This document shows, in pieces, positions 47,242 to 55,952 of a stretch of 64,000 nt of DNA; positions within the stretch are counted from its first letter, which is position 1; every line of letters begins with the position of its first letter. The notes under the pieces were generated by a model. The model did no database searches. It worked only from the letters and a program-made list of their open reading frames with translations, and was not told the origin of the DNA. This stretch comes from Nonomuraea dietziae (GTDB lineage Bacteria; Actinomycetota; Actinomycetes; Streptosporangiales; Streptosporangiaceae): the NCBI RefSeq assembly GCF_014195505.1, contig NZ_JACIBV010000001.1, positions 1,054,001 to 1,118,000 on the forward strand, written 5' to 3'. The position numbers and the translations under genes are program-made.

Positions 47242-48120
47242 TCACCTGTTCGCGAACCGCTCGGCCACCGAGATGACGTACTGGCCGTAGGCGGACGTGC
47301 CGAGTTCGACGCCGAGCCGGTGGCACGTCTCGGCGTCGATGTAGCCCATGCGCAGGGCGATCTCCTCCAGGCAGGCGATCCGCACGCCCTGCCGCTGCTC
47401 CATGAGCTGGACGTACTGGCCCGCCTGCAGCAGCGACTCGGGGGTTCCCGCGTCCAGCCACGCGAAGCCGCGACCGAGGTCGACCAGCTTCGCCTTGCCT
47501 CTTTCGAGGTAGACGCGGTTGAGGTCGGTGATCTCCAGCTCGCCCCGCGCCGACGGGGTGAGGTTCTTGGCGATGTCGACCGCGTCGCCGTCGTACAGGT
47601 AGAGACCGACGATCGCGCGGTTGGAGCGGGGCGCCGCCGGCTTCTCCACGATGGACAGCAGCCGGCCGTCCGCGGCCGTCTCGCCGATGCCGTACCGGTG
47701 GGGGTCGCCGACGGGGTAGCCGAACAGCACGCAGCCGTCCAGGCTGCGGCACTCCTGACGGAGCAGTTCCTGGAAGGAGTGGCCGTGGAAGACGTTGTCG
47801 CCGAGGACGAGCGCGACCGGGTCGCCGCCGATGTGCCCGGCCCCGATCAGCAGGGCCTCGGCGATGCCGTTGGGCTCGGGCTGTTCGGCGTAGTCGAGGT
47901 GGAGTCCGAGGTGGGAGCCGTCGCCGAGCAGGCGGTGCAGCTGCGACAGGTCCCTGGGCGTGGTGATGATCAGGATGTCCCTGATCCCGGCCAGCATGAG
48001 CACCGACAGCGGGAAGTACACCAGCGGCTTGTCGTTGACCGGCAGGAGCTGCTTGGAGACCGCCAGCGTGGTGGGCAGCAGGCGGGTGCCCCGCCCTCCG
48101 GCGAGCAGGATGCCCTTCAT
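47242..48120 (-). CDS. rmlA: Glucose-1-phosphate thymidylyltransferase
   Basis: A 292-aa enzyme that makes dTDP-glucose, the first step to dTDP-deoxysugars. It carries the nucleotidyltransferase signature GGRGTRLLP, SKQLLPVNDKPL, LGDNVFHGH and EKPAAPRSN, and has the length of the short RmlA form. ATG 48120. No dehydratase, epimerase or glycosyltransferase gene is present in this window, so either the remaining sugar genes lie outside or they are supplied elsewhere in the genome. Confidence 0.95.
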   Translation of the reverse strand: MKGILLAGGRGTRLLPTTLAVSKQLLPVNDKPLVYFPLSVLMLAGIRDILIITTPRDLSQLHRLLGDGSHLGLHLDYAEQPEPNGIAEALLIGAGHIGGDPVALVLGDNVFHGHSFQELLRQECRSLDGCVLFGYPVGDPHRYGIGETAADGRLLSIVEKPAAPRSNRAIVGLYLYDGDAVDIAKNLTPSARGELEITDLNRVYLERGKAKLVDLGRGFAWLDAGTPESLLQAGQYVQLMEQRQGVRIACLEEIALRMGYIDAETCHRLGVELGTSAYGQYVISVAERFANR

Positions 48121-48146
48121 CGCGTTCCCTCCTTCCTGCCCGGCGC

Positions 48147-49298
48147 TCACGTGCGGGCCGGGGTACGGCGGCTGAACAGGACCAGGGAGGTGACCAGCAG
48201 GAGGGCGGCCATCCCTGCGAGCACGCCGAGCTGCGGCAGCACCGCGTCCAGGCCGGTGCCGGGCTCGGCGAGCGTCAGCAGCGCGTCCATCCCCCAGGCG
48301 TGCGGGAAGAGGTGGCCGATGGCGTTGAGCACCTCTCCCGAGGACTCGCGCGGCCACAGGCAGCCGCCGAGCATGCCGAGGACCACGCCGAGCGGCGGGC
48401 CGATCGCCGGAGCCTGGTCGGGCGATCGCAGCAGCGTGCCGACGAGGAGCGCGGCTCCGGTCGCGACGAGCGCGAACACGCCCACGACAGCCGCCACGCC
48501 GAGCGGGTCGCCCCACGAGACGCCGAACGCCAGCGCACTGACCACCACGATGAGCGCGGCCTGCGCGAGCGCGACGAACAGGCGGCTCAGCGCCTCGCCG
48601 AGCAGCACCGACCTGCGCCGCACGGGAGCGGTGAGCGCGCGCTGCAGCATGCCCAGCCGGCGGCTCTCCACCAGGGCGGCCGCCACGGCCATCGAGTTGA
48701 TAAAGGTGAACAGCAGCAGGTTGGCCGGGGCCGTGTACGCGAAGCCGCGCGGATCGCCGCCGCCCGTGGCCGAGCCGGTCACGCCGACGCGGCCAGACTC
48801 GGCCTGCGCCCTGCGCACGTACCCGGCGGCCTGCTCGGGAGTGGCGCCGGCGGCCACGACGGCCCTGGTGGCCTCGAGGACGGCGGCGACCTTGGCGACC
48901 GCGCCGTCGATGGCGCCGCGGGCGGCCAGGCCGCTGCCGTTGGTCTGGGTCACGACGAGGTCCAGGCGGCCGGCGCCTGGCGAGATGACCAGGCCGGCGG
49001 CCAGCGAGCCGGCCCGCACGCCGGACCGTACGTCCTCGGCCGCCTCCAAGGGCCGCACCTCCAGGTCGGGATGCTCGCGCAGCTCGGCGAGCAGGGCGGC
49101 GGTGACGGCGTCGGAGCCGGGGGCGACGACGCCGACGGGGAGCCGGGAGGAGCCCGCGCCGCCGCCGAACGCCATGCCGACGAACAGGATGGACACGAAC
49201 GGCATGACGACCATGAAGAACAGGCCGGTGCGGTCGCGGGTGTGCCTGCGCAGGTTGGCGGCCACCAGCGCGGCCACCGGCCTCGGGCGGAGGGTCAC
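48147..49298 (-). CDS. ABC-2 type transporter permease (second subunit)
   Basis: A 383-aa membrane protein with an N-terminal transmembrane helix (GLFFMVVMPFVSILFVG), a long extracytoplasmic section and about five C-terminal helices, the topology of ABC-2 exporter permeases. The GTG start at 49298 overlaps the preceding permease stop as GTGA. With the ATPase and first permease it forms an efflux pump, probably for the pathway product (self-resistance or export). Confidence 0.92.
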   Translation of the reverse strand: MTLRPRPVAALVAANLRRHTRDRTGLFFMVVMPFVSILFVGMAFGGGAGSSRLPVGVVAPGSDAVTAALLAELREHPDLEVRPLEAAEDVRSGVRAGSLAAGLVISPGAGRLDLVVTQTNGSGLAARGAIDGAVAKVAAVLEATRAVVAAGATPEQAAGYVRRAQAESGRVGVTGSATGGGDPRGFAYTAPANLLLFTFINSMAVAAALVESRRLGMLQRALTAPVRRRSVLLGEALSRLFVALAQAALIVVVSALAFGVSWGDPLGVAAVVGVFALVATGAALLVGTLLRSPDQAPAIGPPLGVVLGMLGGCLWPRESSGEVLNAIGHLFPHAWGMDALLTLAEPGTGLDAVLPQLGVLAGMAALLLVTSLVLFSRRTPART

Positions 49299-50473
49299 AG
49301 CAGCATCCCCTTCCTGAGGCCGAGGACGGCCAGGCCGCCCGCGCCGAGCGCGATCGCCAGCAGGACGCCGATCGGCCCCATGACGGCGGCCACGCTCGCG
49401 CCGGACCCGGCCAGCTCCGCCAGCGCCGTGGCGGTCCAGCCGTTCGGCGTCAGCAGCGCCACCGCCTGGAGCACGCCGGGCAGGCTGTGCAGCGGTACGA
49501 GGCTGCCGCCGAGGAACGCCATCACGAACGAGATGACCATGATCACCCCGTCGGCCTGGGCGTCGGTCTTGACCCTGGCGGCCACCAGCATGGTGATCGC
49601 GGCGGCGGCCAGCACGTGGGCGGTCAGCACGGCGAGCACCGCGAGCGGGTCGCCCCAGCTGGAGCCGAAGATCAGCGTGCCGGAGACCCAGGTGGCGCAC
49701 ACGCTGACCATGGCCAGCGCGAACCCGACCACGGCCTTGCCCGCGACCGGGACCCAGGCGGCGAGCGGCCCGGCCCGCATCCGGTCGAGGGTGCCGAGCT
49801 TGCGCTCGGTGAGCAGGCTCCTGAACGACGCGCCGACGACGAAGAAGGCGAACAGCGCCGCCATGCCGGAGCCGTAGTAGACCGCGAGGTCCACCTTGCC
49901 GCCGGCCAGCGGGTCTCCGGTGAGCGTGAGCGCGGGCCCTGCCGCGCCGTTGCGCTCCACCAGCTCCTTGACGCGCTCTCCTGGCACCCCTGCGAGCAGG
50001 GCGGCGCGCACCGCCAGCGTCCTGGCGTCCACGACCGCCGAGATGCGGTCCACGACGGCTCCCGCGACCACTCCGGCCAGCGGCGAGCGGGGCGAGGTCA
50101 GGACGGTGACGTCGCCGCCCTCCCCCGCGCCGACGCTGCGGGTGAACCCGGCGGGGAAGATGATGGCCGCGCCGATCTCGTCGGCGTCGAGCGCCCGCCT
50201 CGCCTCCCCGCCGCTCGGCAGGTCGCGCAGCGTCACGCTGCCCTTCAGCTCCTCTGCCGCCGTCACCTCGCGCCGCACGCTGGCGGGGAACTCTCCGCCG
50301 TCCAGGTCCACGAAGCCGACCGTGGCGCGCAGCGGCGGGTCGTCGCCGCCCAGGGCCAGCCCGAACAGCGTGGCCAGGGTCACCGGCACGACGAGCGCGA
50401 TGACGATCGCGGTGCCGTCGCGCAGGCGGGTGCGCAGTTCGAGTGCGCTCACCGTGAGCATGGCTCGCCACAT
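49295..50473 (-). CDS. ABC-2 type transporter permease (first subunit)
   Basis: A 392-aa permease of the same topology as its neighbour: an N-terminal helix (AIVIALVVPVTLATLFGLALG), a large external domain, then several hydrophobic helices towards the C-terminus. ATG 50473 lies 2 bp after the ATPase stop. The two permeases differ clearly in sequence, so the exporter is probably a heterodimer. Confidence 0.92.
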   Translation of the reverse strand: MWRAMLTVSALELRTRLRDGTAIVIALVVPVTLATLFGLALGGDDPPLRATVGFVDLDGGEFPASVRREVTAAEELKGSVTLRDLPSGGEARRALDADEIGAAIIFPAGFTRSVGAGEGGDVTVLTSPRSPLAGVVAGAVVDRISAVVDARTLAVRAALLAGVPGERVKELVERNGAAGPALTLTGDPLAGGKVDLAVYYGSGMAALFAFFVVGASFRSLLTERKLGTLDRMRAGPLAAWVPVAGKAVVGFALAMVSVCATWVSGTLIFGSSWGDPLAVLAVLTAHVLAAAAITMLVAARVKTDAQADGVIMVISFVMAFLGGSLVPLHSLPGVLQAVALLTPNGWTATALAELAGSGASVAAVMGPIGVLLAIALGAGGLAVLGLRKGMLL

Positions 50474-50475
50474 GA

Positions 50476-51414
50476 TCAGTCCCGCAGGGTGGTGCCGGTG
50501 AGGTGCAGGAAGGTCGCTTCCAGGTCGGGTTCGATGACCTGGGTGGCCGTCACGGTGGCATGCCCCTCCACGGCGGTGATGAGCGACGGCAGCAGGTACC
50601 TGCCGCCGTCGGCCATCAGGCGGACCGACGCGGCCCCGGTCCTGACGGCCTCGGCCACGCCCTCGACGGCGCGCAGCTTGGCGCAGGCGGCTTCGACGTC
50701 GCCGTCGAGCACCAGCTCGACGGTGTCTGCGCCGCCGACCAGGGAGACCAGCTCGCGGCGGGTGCCGTCGGCGACGATGCGGCCGTGGTCGATGATCGCC
50801 ACCCGGTCGCAGACCCGCTCGACCTCCTCCATGTAGTGGGAGGTGTACAGCAGCGCCATGCCGTCGCCGACCAGGCGTTCCAGGCCTTCGAGGATGGCCT
50901 TGCGGCTCTGCGGGTCCACGCCCACGGTGGGCTCGTCGAGGATGAGCACCTCGGGGCGGTGCAGCAGGGCGGCCCCGATGTTGATGCGCCGCTTCATGCC
51001 GCCCGAGTAGGTGCCGAGCTTGGTGTCGGCCCGGTCGGCGAGGCCGATCAGGTCGAGCACCTCGGCGATGCGCGTGGCCAGGGCGCGGCGGGGAAGGCCG
51101 AAGAGCCGGCCGAAGAAGCGCAGGTTCTCCCGGCCGGTCAGCTCCGGGTAGAGGGCGATCTCCTGCGGCACGTAGCCGATCCTGGACTTGGCGCGCAGCG
51201 GCTCGCGGGCCAGGTCGACGCCGCCGACCAGGACGGTGCCCGTGTCCGGCCGCAGCAGACCCACCAGCATGGAGATCGTGGTGGTCTTGCCCGCGCCGTT
51301 GGGGCCGAGCAGGCCGTACGCCTGGCCTGGGGCGATGGAGAAGCCGACGTCGTGCACGGCGACCAGGTCGCCGTAGCGCTTGCCGAGTCCCCCGCAGGAC
51401 AGGGCGGCCGTCAT
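50476..51414 (-). CDS. ABC transporter ATP-binding protein (DrrA-type)
   Basis: A 312-aa ATPase driving the two neighbouring permeases. Walker A is [10 protein letters not shown], the signature is YSGGMKRR, Walker B is [13 protein letters not shown], followed by the switch His in TSHYMEEVE. The C-terminal about 80 residues form the extension typical of DrrA-like drug exporters. ATG 51414 overlaps the beta-helix stop as ATGA. Confidence 0.95.
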   Translation of the reverse strand: MTAALSCGGLGKRYGDLVAVHDVGFSIAPGQAYGLLGPNGAGKTTTISMLVGLLRPDTGTVLVGGVDLAREPLRAKSRIGYVPQEIALYPELTGRENLRFFGRLFGLPRRALATRIAEVLDLIGLADRADTKLGTYSGGMKRRINIGAALLHRPEVLILDEPTVGVDPQSRKAILEGLERLVGDGMALLYTSHYMEEVERVCDRVAIIDHGRIVADGTRRELVSLVGGADTVELVLDGDVEAACAKLRAVEGVAEAVRTGAASVRLMADGGRYLLPSLITAVEGHATVTATQVIEPDLEATFLHLTGTTLRD

Positions 51415-52427
51415 CGCCGCCACCCCTGCACGTCCTGCGGGTCGCCCTTGGCGGCGGTGTTGGCGGCGAACACCTGCCGGGCGGGGTCGGCGCCGAGCTG
51501 ATAGTCCAGCGGGGTGTTGCCGGTGACCCGGTTCCACAGCACGTGGCAGTCGAGGACGTCGTCGCCGCCGAAGTCCTTGGAGGAGCCCATGACGAACCCC
51601 GCGCCCATGACCGACTCGCCGCCGGGATGGTTGTCGTGGATGTGGTTGTCCACGACGGTGACCCGGTGCGTGCCGATCAGGGCGAGGCCGACGCCCGAGA
51701 TCGGCGGGCCGGCCGCGCCCAGGCCGTCCTGCTCGGCGCCCGCGGCCAGCACGTTGCCGTACAGGTCGTTGCCGGCCACCAGGCAGTCTCGTACGCCGCC
51801 CTCGGGCTCGCCCTCGTACACCTGGTTGAGCAGCAGGATGCCGATCGCGTTGCCGTGGCAGGCGTTGCCCAGCACCCTGGCCTCGGAGGAGTTGTCCACG
51901 AAGACGCCGAAGGCGTTGGCGGTGCACTCGTTGCCGGCGATCTCCGCGCCGGAGCGCGGGCAGAAGCTCAGGGCGACGCCGCCGTACTGGCTGCCCGAGG
52001 CCCTGCAGCGCACGACCCGGCAACCGGTGGACTCGCGCAGGTAGATCCCCCAGACGGCGTTGTCGCGCACCTCCACCTCGTGCACGGTCACGCCGGCGGC
52101 CGAGTGGGCGTAGACGCCGGCGCCGGAGAAGCCCCGCACGGTCAGCGCCTCCACGCGCACGTCGCCCGCGAGCTCGCCGTGCACGGTGAGGCCGCTGACC
52201 ACGTCCTCGGCCGCGTCGTGCAGCCGGGGGACGTCGGGCGGCCCGCCGCCGCCCGGCACCAGCACCGTGCGCCCTGCCCCTGCGCCGGTCAGCGTCACGC
52301 CGGGCTGCCTGATCCACACACTCTGCGCGTACGTCCCCTCCTCCAGCAGGATCCGGGCGCCGGGTCCGCTCTCGTCCAGCGCCCGCTGGATCGACTCCCC
52401 CGGTGAGACCGTTCTCGTCACGGACAT
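51411..52427 (-). CDS. Right-handed parallel beta-helix protein (NosD/pectate-lyase-like fold)
   Basis: A 338-aa protein built of short repeats such as VTLTGAG, VRVEALTVRGFSGAG, VHEVEVRDNAVWGIYL and AEIAGNECTANAFGVFVDN, typical of parallel beta-helices. There is no signal peptide, so a cytosolic role is likely. Such folds include polysaccharide lyases, isomerases and epimerases; here no catalytic triad is identifiable. Its start overlaps the AcpS-like gene by one base (TGATG) and its stop overlaps the ABC ATPase, so it is embedded in the biosynthetic operon. Function unknown; a cyclase, epimerase or binding role is possible. Confidence 0.85.
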   Translation of the reverse strand: MSVTRTVSPGESIQRALDESGPGARILLEEGTYAQSVWIRQPGVTLTGAGAGRTVLVPGGGGPPDVPRLHDAAEDVVSGLTVHGELAGDVRVEALTVRGFSGAGVYAHSAAGVTVHEVEVRDNAVWGIYLRESTGCRVVRCRASGSQYGGVALSFCPRSGAEIAGNECTANAFGVFVDNSSEARVLGNACHGNAIGILLLNQVYEGEPEGGVRDCLVAGNDLYGNVLAAGAEQDGLGAAGPPISGVGLALIGTHRVTVVDNHIHDNHPGGESVMGAGFVMGSSKDFGGDDVLDCHVLWNRVTGNTPLDYQLGADPARQVFAANTAAKGDPQDVQGWRR

Positions 52428-52906
52428 CAGCTTTCCTTCCCCTGCGCGACCGGCGCGCCGGCGTAGACGATCGCCAGCGACACGAGCACTCCGCCGCCCT
52501 CGCCCCAGCGGGCGGCGGCCTCGACCGTTCCCTGCGCGCCGGGACCCAGCCGCAGCAGCGCCGCGCCGGCGCTGGCGCCGCGGACCGCGTACGCCGTCCC
52601 TGCGGTCAGCGGCAGCCCGGTGGAGGCGGTCAGCTCGTCGGCGGCCTCGTCCAGCAGCGGCATGGTCCACGCGGCCGCAGGCGCGGCCACGGCCTCGAAG
52701 TCGTGCCAGGTGAAGCCGGGCGGCCTGCCTCCGACCGCCTTGATGAGGCTCTCCTTGACCGAGAAGGCGACGCGGCCCGCTTCCGTGCGCCGCTCGGCCG
52801 CGGTGGCGACGTGGCGGGCGAGGAGCTCCCCGCCCCGGTGCGCGGCCCTGGCCAGCCGGCCGGACTCCACGATGTCCACGCCCACGAGGACGGCGGGCGG
52901 GTTCAC
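52427..52906 (-). CDS. AcpS-type holo-ACP synthase-like protein
   Basis: A 159-aa protein with the two AcpS metal-binding motifs: GVDIVESGRL near the N-terminus (Asp) and FSVKESLIKAVGG (Glu), here KES instead of the usual KEA. It could load phosphopantetheine on the type II ACP encoded at 62.6 kb. GTG 52906 forms a GTGA overlap with the hydrolase stop; an ATG at 52924 is in frame. The C-terminal half is less typical. A second, degenerate AcpS-like gene lies 1.6 kb upstream. Confidence 0.8.
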   Translation of the reverse strand: MNPPAVLVGVDIVESGRLARAAHRGGELLARHVATAAERRTEAGRVAFSVKESLIKAVGGRPPGFTWHDFEAVAAPAAAWTMPLLDEAADELTASTGLPLTAGTAYAVRGASAGAALLRLGPGAQGTVEAAARWGEGGGVLVSLAIVYAGAPVAQGKES

Positions 52907-53682
52907 GCGAGGGCTCCCGCGCATCGGGCGACGAACGGCTCCAGCGCCGCGGTGTACTCCTCGGCGCACTCCACCATCGGGATGTGGCCGCTCTCCTCGA
53001 CCACGAGCGTCTCGTGCCCGTCCCGCCCTTCGAGGGCCTCCAGCCAGGGGGTCACCGGCGTCATCCGGTCGTGCCGTCCCCATACGTACAGGGCGGGGCA
53101 GGCCACCTTGTCCAGGGCGGGGGCGACGCGGTAGGCGCGGGTGGCCTTGAGGCTGCGGGCCATGGACACCATCGAGTCGGGGCGGCTGATCAGCTCGCCC
53201 GCCTCCGCCATGCGCTCGGCGGAGAAGTGGCAGCCGCGGTGGAAGAGCGCCGCCACCATGCGGCGGCCGAAGTCGTCGCCGGTCGGCCGCACGCTGCCCC
53301 GCCGGTCGAAGCTCAGCCCGACGTCCGGGTCGGCGGTGAGGCCTGGCGCGCCGCTCACCACGATGCCACGGACCCGGTCGGGGCGGCGGCCCGCCAGGTC
53401 GATGGCGACCAGGCCGCCGAGCGAGTTGGCGCAGACGACGATCTCGCCCAGGCCCGCGGCGTCGCAGGCGCTGAGCAGCGCGTCGCCGAGCCGCTCGATG
53501 GAGCCCGCCACCTGGCGGTCCATCGCGCAGATGGCCTCGTTCGTGCGCAGCACAGGGCGGCCGGCCCGCGCCAGGCTGTGGTACGGGTGGTCCCAGATCC
53601 AGCCGCCGGCGAACAGCGCGGACATGAACACCACAGCCGGCGCTCGGTCACCGGGCCGGTGCTCGGTGGTGAATTCCCTCAT
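52903..53682 (-). CDS. Alpha/beta-hydrolase
   Basis: A 259-aa alpha/beta-hydrolase. The nucleophile elbow is CANSLGG, with Asn in place of the first Gly of GxSxG. GRHDRMTP holds the probable Asp and ESGHIPM the catalytic His. It could release the chain from the ACP, hydrolyse an ester or act as a cyclase; the sequence does not decide. ATG 53682 has a GGAG site 5 bp upstream; GTG 53697 is in frame. Confidence 0.88.
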   Translation of the reverse strand: MREFTTEHRPGDRAPAVVFMSALFAGGWIWDHPYHSLARAGRPVLRTNEAICAMDRQVAGSIERLGDALLSACDAAGLGEIVVCANSLGGLVAIDLAGRRPDRVRGIVVSGAPGLTADPDVGLSFDRRGSVRPTGDDFGRRMVAALFHRGCHFSAERMAEAGELISRPDSMVSMARSLKATRAYRVAPALDKVACPALYVWGRHDRMTPVTPWLEALEGRDGHETLVVEESGHIPMVECAEEYTAALEPFVARCAGALA

Positions 53683-53701
53683 CAAGGCTCCAGTCACTCG
53701 G

Positions 53702-54544
53702 TCACAGCGTCGAGGCGTCGTCGGGGGTCCATCCGCAGCCGCAGGCCGAGCCGGCCGCCACGACCTGCGCGCAGCCGGGGCAGCGGGCGTAGTCGCGCAC
53801 GGTGGCGGGATACCAGACGCTGGTGTGGACGCGGGTGCACAGCCCTCCCTTGAAGAAGCGGCGCATGGCCCGCTGGTGCGGCCGGGCGTGGATCGCGCGC
53901 AGCGACTCGGGCCTGTCGAAGGCGCTGAGCGTGAACTTGCGCCCGCCGACGTCGAACGTGCTCACGCCGAGGAAGCCGCGCGAGGCGCGCAGCGACTTGA
54001 CGATCTCCACGCTGAGCAGGTCCACCTCGGCGGATTCGGCGTCGTCGCGGATCTCCAGCCAGGTCAGGACGAGCGCGCCGGGGCGCTCGGTGCGGCCGGT
54101 GGCGGCTCTGGCGCTCACGCCGAACTCGCGGGTCGCGTCGGCGGCGGGCACGAACCGCGCCGTGTAGCCGAGCGCCTCGGCGAGCGCGAGCCGGTCGAAG
54201 ACGCGTTGGACGTGCACGCCGCCGGCGCCTGCGGTCACCAGGTCGAGGCCGGACACGGTGGCGGCGCCGCCTGCCGCCGGCATGCCCAGGTACGCCTCGC
54301 GGTGATCGGCCGTCAGCCGCCAGGACACGGCGGCGGCGTCCCCGTCCCCCGTGACGCGGTCCACCTCGAAGCTCAGGTTCCTGAAGCGGGCCAGCGTGGC
54401 GGCGGCGTGCGCGGCCAGCGCCTCGCCGGTCAGCGGCCCCGGGCAGTCGGGGTCGGCGTAGGTGCCGGCGCAGGCCGCGACCGCCGCGGCGTCGCCGGCC
54501 TGCCACGCCTCCAGGTGCGCCTCGGCCGTCTTCCTGGCGTCCAT
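53702..54544 (-). CDS. SnoaL-like domain protein with ABM-like and zinc-ribbon C-terminus
   Basis: A 280-aa protein. The first about 140 residues (AEAHLEAWQAGDAAAVA..., FRNLSFEVDRV) resemble SnoaL-like cyclase/ester-cyclase folds. The middle section (ALVLTWLEIRDD..., SRGFLGVSTFDVGGRKFTL) resembles antibiotic-biosynthesis-monooxygenase (ABM) dimeric ferredoxin-like folds. The last 30 residues contain a CxxC-x9-CxC pattern consistent with a zinc ribbon. ATG 54544 shares one base with the stop of the preceding gene. The three-part architecture is unusual; a cyclisation or oxygenation role is possible. Confidence 0.75.
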   Translation of the reverse strand: MDARKTAEAHLEAWQAGDAAAVAACAGTYADPDCPGPLTGEALAAHAAATLARFRNLSFEVDRVTGDGDAAAVSWRLTADHREAYLGMPAAGGAATVSGLDLVTAGAGGVHVQRVFDRLALAEALGYTARFVPAADATREFGVSARAATGRTERPGALVLTWLEIRDDAESAEVDLLSVEIVKSLRASRGFLGVSTFDVGGRKFTLSAFDRPESLRAIHARPHQRAMRRFFKGGLCTRVHTSVWYPATVRDYARCPGCAQVVAAGSACGCGWTPDDASTL

Positions 54545-54996
54545 CAGCCGCCCCCGTCTTCCGGCAACCGCCGCGTACGCACCGCCAGGGCCATCGCCCG
54601 GACATCGGTGTGGCTGATCGACACCCGGATCCACCCGGCACCGCCGTCGGGCGCCGCGGGCCCGGCGGGGCGGGACGGAAGCGCCGCCAGGTCGCCGTGC
54701 AGGCGTACGGCGGGCGGGTGCCCGTCGAGGCAGGCCCTGCTCGCCCGGCAGGCCGTGGTGGGGAGCGGCAGGATCTCGACCTGGCCGAGGTGCTCGGGGG
54801 TGGGCGGCAGGCCGAGCAGGCGCAGGACGGCGCGCTTGGCGGCCAGACGTCCCGCCCAGTGCTGCAGCGTGCGCCCGCCCGCCGACCTGAGCCGTTCGGC
54901 GCGCGTGTAGACGACCTCCAGCGGCATGTCGCCGACGAGCTCGCGGGGGCTGGTGAGCCCCGCGTGGCCGACGATCGCGCTGCCCCACCGTTTCAC
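54544..54996 (-). CDS. Degenerate AcpS-like protein
   Basis: A 150-aa protein that resembles the AcpS fold by VSISHTDVRAMALAV at the C-terminus and WAGRLAAKRAVLRLLGL in the middle. The catalytic Glu of AAKEA is Arg here, and the N-terminal GxDxxE motif is not present, so it is unlikely to work as a phosphopantetheinyl transferase alone. It might bind ACPs or partner the intact AcpS-like protein. The GTG at 54996 overlaps the AT stop as GTGA, and it overlaps the SnoaL-like gene by one base. Confidence 0.7.
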   Translation of the reverse strand: MKRWGSAIVGHAGLTSPRELVGDMPLEVVYTRAERLRSAGGRTLQHWAGRLAAKRAVLRLLGLPPTPEHLGQVEILPLPTTACRASRACLDGHPPAVRLHGDLAALPSRPAGPAAPDGGAGWIRVSISHTDVRAMALAVRTRRLPEDGGG

Positions 54997-55934
54997 GCCG
55001 CCACCGCCTTCGCCAGCCGCCTGAGGGTCGCGGGGTCGGTCATGCTCAGGCAGCGCACCCCGGTGCGGCGGGCCAGCCCGGTGAGCACCTTGCTGTCGCC
55101 CACCTCGACGACGGACACCGGCGCGAGCGCCGTCTCCCGCATGCCGGCCGACGGGGTGGGCGCGATCGCCTCCATCGTGCGGGTCCAGCGGACGCGGCCC
55201 GTGAGCTGGGCGACCAGTGCGCGGCGCAGAACGGCGAGCTCCGTGGTGGGCTCGCCGGTGACGTTGGGGACGACGGGAACGCGGGGCTCGCGCATGGGGG
55301 CCGCCTCGACCGCCGCCGCCCAGGCGCGTTCGGCGCCGGCCATCAGCGGCGAGTGGAAGGCGTTGCCCACCCGCAAGGCAACGATCTTGTCGGCGTCGGC
55401 GGCGAGCTCCGCGAGCCGGTCCAGCGCGGGCGGCGAGCCCGACACCACCACGTGCCCTGGCGCGTTCTCCAGCCCCACCACGACGGGCTCCCCGGGCGCG
55501 GACGCGGCCTCGGCGAGCTGCTCGACCCGCTCCACCGGCAGGCCCATCACCGCCCGCATACCGCCGCGGACGTCCACGCCGGCCATGAGCCCGGCGCGCA
55601 GCTCCACCAGCCGGACCGTGCCGGCCAGGTCCAGCACGCCGGCCGCGTGCAGCGCGCTCAGCTCGCCCACGCTGTGCCCGGCCACGACGGCGGGCTCGTA
55701 CCCCTCCTCGTCGAGGACGGCCAGCGCCGCCAGGTTGCAGGCCGTGACCGCGATCTGGGCGTGCTCGGTGGCGACCAGCCGGTCGAGCGGCCCCCTGGCG
55801 CACAGCGGCGAGATCGGCCGGGTGAGCATCGCGTCGACCTGCTCGAGGCGTCGCCTGGCCGCCGGGCTGCGACGCAGCCATGCGCCCATGCCGATACGGA
55901 CCGTTCCCTGTCCGGGGAAGAGATAGCCCAGCAT
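54993..55934 (-). CDS. Stand-alone malonyl-CoA:ACP acyltransferase (FabD-like)
   Basis: A 313-aa acyltransferase with LFPGQGTVRIGMG at the N-terminus, GHSVGE as nucleophile elbow and NAFHSP, the malonyl-type motif with the catalytic His. It would load malonyl groups onto the discrete ACP of the type II system in this operon. It could also serve modules in trans, but the modular PKS proteins all have their own AT. ATG 55934. Confidence 0.92.
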   Translation of the reverse strand: MLGYLFPGQGTVRIGMGAWLRRSPAARRRLEQVDAMLTRPISPLCARGPLDRLVATEHAQIAVTACNLAALAVLDEEGYEPAVVAGHSVGELSALHAAGVLDLAGTVRLVELRAGLMAGVDVRGGMRAVMGLPVERVEQLAEAASAPGEPVVVGLENAPGHVVVSGSPPALDRLAELAADADKIVALRVGNAFHSPLMAGAERAWAAAVEAAPMREPRVPVVPNVTGEPTTELAVLRRALVAQLTGRVRWTRTMEAIAPTPSAGMRETALAPVSVVEVGDSKVLTGLARRTGVRCLSMTDPATLRRLAKAVAA

Positions 55935-55952
55935 GTCGTCTCCCTTCGCCGA

